Positions 55,843 through 64,000 of a DNA stretch of 64,000 nucleotides are shown in pieces (the first letter of the stretch is position 1; each line of letters opens with the position of its first letter). Location of the stretch: NCBI RefSeq assembly GCF_014898055.3, contig NW_023601433.1, forward strand, positions 43,767,876-43,831,875, given 5' to 3'. The DNA is from Talpa occidentalis (Eukaryota > Chordata > Mammalia > Eulipotyphla > Talpidae). Below the pieces are notes generated by a model that was given only the letters and a program-made list of their open reading frames with translations, made no database searches and was not told where the DNA came from. Made by a program: the position numbers and the translations under genes.

Positions 55843-56103
55843 TTTATTTTTAAAAAATATTTATTTATTTATGTATACAAGGACTGGGGTACAAGCCAGA
55901 GGTGTGGGGAGTGAGAGGATTCACCAGATACAGAGTGGGGAAAACAACAGGCAGACCGACTGAGATACACTGCTGAGGGTAGCAGCGGGCAAGACAGGAG
56001 AGGTCTGCTGCACCATGTGGGTAACTCCCTGGATGACCAGGGTTTGAACTCATGCTACAGAGGCTGAGTGTGTGCTTAACCCCTTGCGCCACCAGGGACG
56101 CCC
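55843..56103 (-). mobile_element. tRNA-derived SINE
   Basis: Full-length antisense copy; duplication tcaagtgtatttgt / tcaagagtatttgt at 55829-55842 and 56104-56117. Confidence 0.95.
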
Positions 56104-56419
56104 TCAAGAGTATTTGTATCTCATGTAATTCAGATTAATGATGTCACGGAAAAGGACAATCTAGACAAGAAAGAACACTGCTAACAGTTGTCCAAGTTCC
56201 TACTTTAACTCATTTTTGTTGGTCAAATTATTCCAGCTTTGCCCATTAGGAGATCATTCAGTTGGCTTCAGTGTCCCTTTGATATACCCTCATCTGTGTG
56301 GGTCTTTTTTTGATATTGATAGTTTTTATTACAGATTCACCCATTAATAAAAAATTCTTATGTATAGGTATTGTAGTACAGACATGTCTATGTTTTATTG
56401 TCAATATTACAGCATTGAG

Positions 56420-56684
56420 GGCCTCCCTGGTGGTGCAAGTGGTTAAGACACAACCTATGAATCTGTCCACAGCCTCTGCAGCATAAGTTGGAGCCCCGGC
56501 CAGGGAGAAACCCACATGGCACAGCAGACCTCTCCTGACTCACCCACTGCTCCCCTCAGCAGTGTATTTCACATAGTCTGCCTATTCTGTTCCCTACTCT
56601 GTCTCTGGTGATGCTCTCATCCCCCCCACAACTCTGGCCTGTACCCCAGTTCTTGTATGAATAAATAAATAAATCTTTAAAAAA
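56420..56684 (+). mobile_element. tRNA-derived SINE
   Basis: Full-length sense copy; duplication attacagcattgag / attacatcattgag at 56406-56419 and 56685-56698. Confidence 0.96.
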
Positions 56685-56964
56685 ATTACATCATTGAGAA
56701 TGGGTAAAATCATGATAAACAATAATAAACACAGTTAATTTCTTTCAAAGTTTTCCACATGATATACTTGTATTCCACAAAGTGATAAGATAATATGAGC
56801 AATAGGAAGCCAGTGCTAGTTATTTTGCACAAGGAATTAAATGATAAGATCAAATTTAAAGTATTTAGGGAACAGGAAAAGTATGGAAGGATAGTGCAGA
56901 AAATTGAATTACCTTTTTGAAAAAGAGCAGAAAAACAAAGCTAAAAAGTTATTTCAATTTTTTT

Positions 56965-57195
56965 TTTTTTTTTTTACAAACTGTTCATAGAAGTTTTATT
57001 TGTAGTAGTCTAAAACCGGAAACAAGAAAAATGTTCTGCAACAGATAAATGATTAAATAAACTATGGTACACCAAACCAAACCATGGGATACTACTAGTC
57101 AAGATTTTAAAAAAGAATAAATTATCAACACATACAACTTGGATAAATTTCTCAAACATTATACTATATGAAGAAGGCCAGTCTCAAAAAAAGTT
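56965..57195 (+). mobile_element. Old L1 3' fragment
   Basis: 'taaaccggaaacaagaaaaatgttctgcaac', 'aaactatggtacacc', 'catgggatactactagtcaag', 'tatgaagaaggccagtctcaaaa' follow the L1 ORF2 end and 3' UTR. Confidence 0.8.
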
Positions 57196-58620
57196 GTTTC
57201 AATTTACACAGGAAAGAAGCTTTAATTAAAGAGACATGGTGAAGCAAGTCCCTGGGACAGAAAAGTTCTTTTATTCATTTCAGTTCCAGATTGTAAATTA
57301 ATGTCTCTTTGCCTGGAAGAGAAGCCAAGGATGCTCTGTATTTACCACCCAGGAATCTAAACAAAGAACCAGGCTGCTAAGTAACTGAGTTCAAACAAAT
57401 TTACCATCAGGGTAAAATTTGACTCTGTTTCATCATAAGAGGAAAATTTCTTGTGCTGCGTTTTCTTACTTCTAATGTAAAAAAAAGAATCAGATTACTG
57501 TTACTGTCGAATAGTTTTATTATTCATCCAAAATGTGCAAATACTTTGATTATTTTAAGAGGTAATAAAATATGTCAGGGGACAAAAATAATAATTGTTC
57601 TTACTGTTAATTATTTTCACTGTAACCTGACTGTAAATAAATTTATTAAAATACCAAATTGTTTTTCATTTTCTCCCAGCACTTATAAACCTTCTGTACA
57701 GTTTTTTAAATTTAATCCGGTGGCTTGATAGTTGTCTTCCTCTAGCAAAAATTAAAAGCAAGCGTAAATAAAATATTTGTGACATATTTATAACCTAATC
57801 ATAATGGATAATCTTGTTTATGCAAAGTTTGTGGCAAATCATATACAAGGTAATGAAGAAAAGAACCAGAATGAAGACAGCACAAATAAAAATAGAAATG
57901 CTAAACTAATTCAGATAATCTGACAGACAAATATAATCCTAGCTTTCTAAAAGTGGAGAATGGTCAGATGTCATACATTAAAGACTTTTAAGGTTGACAT
58001 TAACCTCTGGGAAAATTTTAAAATAAATTATTAAGCAGAACATGACATGTTGGAAAAGAAGTATTGTTCCCTGGACTCTAATATGGATCCACTAAGAAAA
58101 GATGTTGAAAATAACTATCTTTTTGACATGAAGGTTAGGGTAGATTAGAGGTGTATCAAGGCTGTCAAGTGATTTGATTGCAACGGGCCATTTGACCCAA
58201 ATTTCTGTTATCCTTATGGGTAAGAAGTTGATGGGTGGGTGAAAGGATAGCCTGTCACTTACAGTTAAAGAAATCTATGCACAGAGATTTTGTTTAATGG
58301 ATCCTTATAAACCTGTCTTAAGTCCCTAGCAAAGCATCCTTAGTCTCCTTTATTAGTCCTGTGCCCCTTACCGTTTTTATTTTTTATTGAAGGCAAAGCA
58401 AATAGTCAATGCCTTTTCACATGTGTCCATAAAGAAGATGTTAAGTGCTATATTCAAAGGTCAAAATTACCATAATAAGAATATTGAAACCAATAAAAAG
58501 ACATTCCATCAGAAAGAAGATGTAGTTCTGCATTTAATATAAAAAAGCAAGGATACAAATACAAAAGGAAGGAGAGATGACCTCATAGCAATACATTTTA
58601 AAAGACATTGGTGACCACAA
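57196..58620. other. Unique AT-rich DNA
   Basis: About 1.4 kb. A 91-codon plus frame at 57453-57728 has no recognised domain or supporting signals. Confidence 0.5.
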
Positions 58621-58624
58621 TTTT

Positions 58625-58985
58625 GTGGCATACTACTCCACTATAAAAAAGATGAACGCTTGCCATTCGTGGCAGCATGGATAGAACTGACTGGGACTGT
58701 GCTAAGAGAATAAGTTAGAAGAAGAAAGCTAAATATCAGATCATTTTACTTATATAGGGGATATAAGGAGACAAAGGAACAGAAACAACAAAACCAAAAC
58801 AAACCCTAGAAATCTGATTGCAGAGCTCAGGCTATTAGACGGAGGGGTGAGGAGTGAATTCTTCTATGACCATCAGCATATGGTCTTGCTGTTTTTTGCC
58901 CAGTGTACTGAGAAGGAGGGAAAAGAGGGTGTTGCTGTTTCTCTTATAGTTATTGTTAAAGAAAATCAGTCAGTAGATGTTCTTT
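58625..58985 (+). mobile_element. Old L1 3' UTR
   Basis: 'atactactccactataaaaaagatgaacg', 'gcagcatggatagaactgactgg', 'acaaaccctagaaatctgattgcag' match the L1 3' end seen at 50400-50460 and 50906-51000. Confidence 0.82.
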
Positions 58986-59151
58986 CACAGTCCCAAACAG
59001 GAGCTTAAGTCAGGCTGGGACTTTTCACCCACACATCTCAACATGGCATTTAGACAAGATGGAGCCTGTTTCATTTGAAGTAGATTCTGCATTTGTGCTA
59101 GAAACCAAAATTAAGTATGTGTTGCTTTATTTATTTTTCCCTGGATTTCTT

Positions 59152-59426
59152 TTTTTTTTTTAAAGATTTATTTATTTATGCATACACGAGTTGGGGTGTA
59201 GGCCACAGGTGCAGGGGAGGGTGGGAGGATTCACCAGAGACAGAGTAGGGAGCAGAACAAGTGGATTGATCGAAATACACTGCCGAGGGGAGCAGCGGGT
59301 GAGACAGGAGAGGTCTGCTGAGCCATATGGGTCACCTCGCTGGCCAGGATCGAACTCATGCTGCAGTGGCTACAGATTGCTTCGTGGTGCTCATGCTTAA
59401 TCCCTTCCACTACCAGGGAGGTCCCT
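59152..59426 (-). mobile_element. tRNA-derived SINE
   Basis: Full-length antisense copy; duplication tccctggatttctt / tctctgaatttctt at 59138-59151 and 59427-59440. Confidence 0.95.
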
Positions 59427-59756
59427 TCTCTGAATTTCTTAATAACCATGACAAAAGGAAAAATTAATAGACTATGTCATTGCTATTGTCAATTTTAGTG
59501 TGCACATTTATTTTTCAGGATAGACAAACATTTTAAGTTTTGGCACTGAACTCAAAGAGGAATATGCTTTTTTAACTTTATTTTAAAAATGTAAAGAACA
59601 AAATGGAGCATGGGTTACTTAAAATTGAAGGATAATCAACATATTACATTAGTTTTAGGCATAAGCACAATGATTTGACCTCTGTGGGTACCAATCATCA
59701 CAGTCTAGCTAACATGCGTCACCACTGTCACAATTTTTTCTTGATGAGAAATTTTT

Positions 59757-60015
59757 TTTTAAAAGATTATTTATTTATTTATACAAGCACGGGTTACAGT
59801 CAGAAGCACGGGAGGGTGAGAGAATTCACCAGAGCCAGAGCGGGAAACAGAACAGGCAGACTGACGAAGTACACTGCTGAGGGGAGCAGCGGGCGGCTGG
59901 AGACGTCTGAGCACCATGTGGGCCCCTTGCTGGGGGCCGGGGATCGAACTGGCACTGCAGAGGCTGCGGGCAGCTTCGCAGCCCAGCGCTCAACCGCTGC
60001 ACCACCGGGGAGGCC
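59757..60015 (-). mobile_element. tRNA-derived SINE (younger subfamily)
   Basis: Antisense copy; near-perfect duplication cttgatgagaa(a)ttttt at 59740-59756 and 60016-60031. Confidence 0.95.
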
Positions 60016-60129
60016 CTTGATGAGAATTTTTAAGGTCTAATCTCTAGCAACCTTCAAATCTCCAATAGAGCTTTATAAATGGTAAACACCATGTTGTAAT
60101 TTACATTCCTGGGACTTATTTATTTATTT

Positions 60130-60439
60130 ATTTTTATTTTATTTTTTAAAGTTTCACTTTTTTTGCCAGGTTTTTTTGTTTTTTTTTTTTAAGATTTATT
60201 TATTTATACAAGCACTGGGTACAGTCAGAAGTGGGGAAGGGTGAGAGAATTCACCAGAGCCAGAGCTGGGAACAGAACAGGCATAGTGACAAAGTACACT
60301 GCTGAGGGGAGCAGCAGGCGGCAGGAGAGGTCTGCACGCCACGTAGGACCCTCACCAGTGGCCGGGATGGAACCGGTGCTACAGAGGCTGCGGGCAGCCT
60401 TGCAGCCCAGCGCTCAACTGCTGCACCACCAGGGGAGGT
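60130..60439 (-). mobile_element. tRNA-derived SINE (younger subfamily)
   Basis: Antisense copy; 'tgggacttatttatttt'-like flank at 60110 and 'cgggacttacttatttt' at 60441. The left side has extra T-rich sequence (60130-60190), so the exact left edge is uncertain. Confidence 0.9.
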
Positions 60440-60840
60440 ACGGGACTTACTTATTTTTTAAGCAGAAGTTGGACCCTGACACCAATTTTGCCCAGCCCGT
60501 ACTCTTTGTCTCGAGCAACCACCAATCTATTCTCTATATCTATTAGTTCATTTGTTTGTTTGTTTTTTACTCCACAAATAAGTGCAATCATGTGGCATTT
60601 GGCTTTTTTTATATGGTTTATCTCACTTAGCATAATGGCTTCAGGGTCTCTTAAATGGACTTCACTCAATATAATCAACTTGGGCTACAAAATAAGTTGG
60701 TATGTGAAGCAGTTACCCAAATTCAGCAGAACCAAATTCTGGATATATGCCTCTTTCCCACCTTTATTCAATCCCCAAAGGGCATTTACCCTCTTTACCA
60801 TTATTTTTATTCTTAATCTGTTTTAATTATTGCATCTTCT

Positions 60841-63800
60841 TGGAAATATTATTTTAAATGACTGAAGATTTGAAAATTTATTGGCTTTATTATGTGCAAA
60901 AGGAACAAGAAACTTATTTCTGGGGAAATAGCCCTCTGTTTTTTGCTCCCTTATTTCTGGGCCTTCAGAAATGGACTTTCTGAAGGTGCACAGTGAGAGA
61001 TTGCTGTGATCTTCTTGCCATGCCCATCACCATCGCATTAATGCTGAGCTCAGTGTTTCTCTCTCCATACAGAAAGGCATGCTGCCTGAGATAAGAGTGT
61101 CGTCGTTTTTTGGTTTATCCTAAAATCTTCTCCTTTTCAGCTGGATTCATTTTCCTGACTTGCTGGGGAAAGTTGTAAGGTCTGTCTTTGAGAAGCAGAG
61201 AACCATCTGCTGCTCATCTTCCCATAGGGAAGGAGAAGGAGTGAGCTGCACACTGCAGGCCAAGAGCAGGCCCCCCAGGATGTGTAAGAAAAACCCTCAT
61301 CAGTGGATGGACCCTGGAACTGTCCATTTGAGAGTTGTCGTTAGAATGGAGGTCTTCTGAAATTCTTTCACTTGCATCTGAACCTGATCATTTTATTCAC
61401 TCTGCAATGTCACCTCCCGCCATCAGTTAGACCACACATTGATGTATGTCCCTGATTTCTGAAATGAAATCACCACAGATCTCTAAGGACTGCTTCTGTG
61501 ACCAAGAGAAAGAACAGAGAGATAGACAAATCATTGCTCATTCACATCCTCTGGTCATCCTACACATTGAAATTATATTTATTGAATAGCTAGTACAGAC
61601 TAGTCTCTTGTAGAGTCATTTCTGGGGACACTATAACCCCACAGCTGACACAGTATGTCACGAAAGGGTAATAGAGATGGTTTGAGCAACTTTTCTCATT
61701 TCCTTCTCTGAGACAGTAATGACCGTAGGGAGTAACAGAAAGAAAATAATTTTGAGTACAAATTGCCTCCCAGGGAGTCTTTAAATTTTCCCCTAATGAA
61801 GTTCCATTTTGATTGCTAGTAATGTTATAATATGTCCCTGTTGAAAGAATCAATGAAGTTTCCTTTTTCTTCTGGAGGCTAAAGAATATCAAGATTTTTC
61901 ACAGTATGAGATCTTAAAAGTATGTCATTAGATTTGTACTGGCTCACTTAATCAGACTGCCCACTTCTAAATTATAGTCTTCAGTTGAGTAGAAAATGAA
62001 ACTTGGCACCTTCAACAACAAAAAACAGGATCAATACCCTAATTTGTATACCAGGCACTGAAATTTATATTTGCTCCTCAGTCTTTCAGTAGACTGAAAA
62101 GTATACCTATTTACCCTCTGCTTTCTTATTTCTCCTTCAATTTGATCTAAGCTTTAGTAAGAATTAGTTTTCTTGCAGTTCCTACTATGTCATCACCAAA
62201 GAGAAGCTGGACCTTGTGCCTGTAGCTGAATCAGGATGTCACAGGACAATCCAGTGCATGCCAGTCCTTAATCTTTGATAACGTGATATACATTTACAGT
62301 ATCATCTTCTTTAACCTTATGGGAAAGTTTTAATGAAGCAGTTACAGGGTTATTTAAGATATCTACCAAGCTATCCACAGTGGGTGGGAATTACTGAAAA
62401 GAAAGAACAAAAATAAGTCTTATTTCTTTAACCCCTTCATTTCCAAGCATATGGTTACTAGAAAAGAAACATTTGTACTTCATAAATCTGTGGGCACATA
62501 CACGCATGGGAGCTCACACACATACTTCAAGGCATGATGTTTGATTTATTGAAGGCTCAGCTTTCCCAGTATAAGCAATCCACCCTGCTAGCACCATGTC
62601 CTTGGCATGCACTGGTGCCCAAAAGGCTTTGATGCAACTGGGAAGAGGTAAGAGCTTAGTGAAGGGTAAGTCTCAGGGGGAAAGAGGAATGAGGACAATG
62701 CAGAAGATGAGATGCACAGCATCTGTTCTCCTCCCCCTGTGGGCTGAGTTTTAGCAACTATATTTAGAAGGGAAGAGCCAAGAGGTGAGCCAATTGTTTT
62801 CATGAGAGATTTTTGGAAATTCTGGGCAAGCAGTGACAGATGTTGATGAAGCTGGATTGTTGTTTTCCTTTTAATATAGGTGATTTAAGACTCCGAGCAT
62901 AATTAGAGAAAACTTGAGGTCCATATAACATAAAATAAGGCATAAAGAAGGACAAAGGCATTTCTCCCTACATAGAACCCCAGAAGTGCTCCAGCACCCC
63001 AGGTTTGGTTATTTAGCAATCATTGTGAAATCATTTTCTTGGTCTGTTTTAGCTGGAACTGTGCAAAGGGGCAATGAGAAACCAAAACAGAGAGGGGAAC
63101 AACTTGGATACCTTGTAATGGCTGCAGAAGACAGTCTAGTTTCCAGATACATATCCAATGCAACTGCAAAGTCCTGAAAACAGTTACCTGGGAGTCACTG
63201 TGAAGATGATCTTGAGTTATCCCAATAGGTGAAAGTTTGTAGTCATTGTAATTTTCCTATAAATGAGCCTGGCCTAGGTAGAACAGTCAATACTAAGGAA
63301 ATAGACCTCCACACATACGTACATGCATACTCAGTCAAATGCCCAAAAATACATGGATACCTATAGGAATGCATCCCATTTTTCATGTCCATATTCATTA
63401 AAAACTGTACTCTAGATGGTTATTTTTCTATCCATCATTGTACTAAGAATTTCACATACTCTACAGAAAGTTGGAAATTGACTTCTGGTTCAATATGGTC
63501 TATGGACCACAAATGTTTACCTCCTTTTGCTACCAAAGTCCTGTAAAAATAAAATGAACAAAAATTTTCAATTATTACCTCAAAAGAGAAAAAAAGAGGA
63601 GATGTAACAAAGCTGATGAAGAAGTTGAGATTAGTTTTGGAATTCTGAAGTAAGATGGATGATTGGAGACGGAATAAATTGCACATCCATCCTTATAGAG
63701 GGAAGTCCATGGGAGTGGGGAGGTGGGTCTCCCGGAATACCCGTCAACTGGAGGTGGGTGGGGGAATAGGCTAGAAGCAGGGGACTTATAAGGAGTTGCT

Positions 63801-63865
63801 GGCACTCACCAGCCCCCATCACAATCAGCCCTCCTCCTTCCTATTGAGGGATTACAGCTTATTTT
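60841..63865. other. Largest repeat-poor stretch
   Basis: About 3 kb with none of the window's lineage-specific repeats. Open frames (61160-61360 +, 61590-61892 -, 62986-63177 +, 63435-63822 -) show no domain I recognise. One 'ttttcttggtctgttttag' pyrimidine-AG stretch precedes 63052 and could mimic a splice acceptor, but no donor or protein homology supports an exon. Confidence 0.4.
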
Positions 63866-63869
63866 GTAG

Positions 63870-63870
63870 G

Positions 63871-63915
<45 letters not shown>

Positions 63916-64000
63916 GGGAGGGAGGGAGGGAGGGGGGATGGAGGGAGGGAGGGAGAGAGGGAAAGAAAGAAAGGAAGGAAGGAAGGAAGGAAGGAAGGAA
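63870..64000 (+). repeat. Long purine microsatellite at the window end
   Basis: An almost uninterrupted purine strand: (AG)n at about 63878-63908, (GGGA)n at about 63912-63958, then (GAAA)n and (GGAA)n to base 64000. It continues beyond the window. Confidence 0.97.

Larger units (their letters stand above)
59570..60840 (-). mobile_element. Old L1 3' UTR region, antisense, with two SINEs
   Basis: After removing SINEs at 59757-60015 and 60130-60439, the text follows an old L1 complement: 'ttagttttaggcataagcacaatgatttgac', 'ctagctaacatgcgtcaccac', 'caccatgttgtaatttacattcctggg', 'agcaaccaccaatctattctctatatc', 'tcacttagcataatggcttcagggtc'. Confidence 0.82.

Noticed and set aside
57453..57728. 91-codon frame in unique DNA
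   Set aside because: AT-rich composition, no recognisable domain, no splice or promoter context.
62986..63180. Possible host exon after a pyrimidine-AG stretch near 63052
   Set aside because: No matching donor site, no recognisable protein and no second exon could be supported from this window alone.

Overview
This window is mammalian nuclear DNA. I find no functional protein-coding gene in it. The dominant feature is a tRNA-derived SINE with a Pol III A-box-like and B-box-like head, a body of about 150 bp and an ATAAATAAATAAATCTT-A(n) tail, present in about 36 copies. Alongside it are young and old L1s, MIR/L2 fossils, MaLR and ERVL-type LTRs, and many lineage-specific endogenous retrovirus LTRs. 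From memory, the SINE best fits the Rhin-1 type of horseshoe and leaf-nosed bats (Rhinolophoidea). I could not verify that, so the secure statement is 'laurasiatherian mammal, probably a bat'.

Layout. 0.2-5 kb: an old L1, then an LTR-B fragment split by an antisense retrocopy that is itself split by a 3-kb L1 with a perfect 15-bp target-site duplication (TSD). 5-17 kb: mostly unique DNA with SINEs and MIR/L2. At 13.8-15.0 kb a DNA transposon carries an LTR (itself holding an L1 3' end) and a SINE. 17.4-23 kb: an ERV cluster. Two LTR-B copies meet tail to tail, and a composite retroviral remnant (C-type U3 at one end, A-type LTR at the other, shared TSD aagg) sits inside one of them. It carries a betaretrovirus-like LTR (D1), and a solo LTR-A and a nested LTR-B/LTR-E pair follow. 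23-36 kb: MIR, MLT1-like LTR, many SINEs, LTR-A3 and LTR-B4. 36.7-41 kb: ERVL-like LTR with LTR-A2 inside, LTR-C1, LTR-B5, LTR-C2. 42-49.4 kb: ERVL-like LTR with SINE, an inverted SINE pair, two SINEs each split by a different solo LTR (F, G), LTR-A6 and LTR-A1. 49.8-64 kb: an L1 inserted in an L1, an RPL38 retropseudogene, an RPL23A retropseudogene split by LTR-D2, more SINEs and L1s, then about 3 kb of unique DNA ending in a long purine-only microsatellite.

The region behaves as an insertion trap. Many insertions keep readable TSDs, so relative age can be read from nesting. TSD lengths sort the ERVs: 4 bp for A, B, C and E (gammaretrovirus-like), 5 bp for F, 6 bp for G and D2 (D1 shows 5 bp; betaretrovirus-like). 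No tRNA gene, rRNA gene, CRISPR array or intact viral gene was seen. Exons of a host gene cannot be excluded in the unique stretches, but none is supported.
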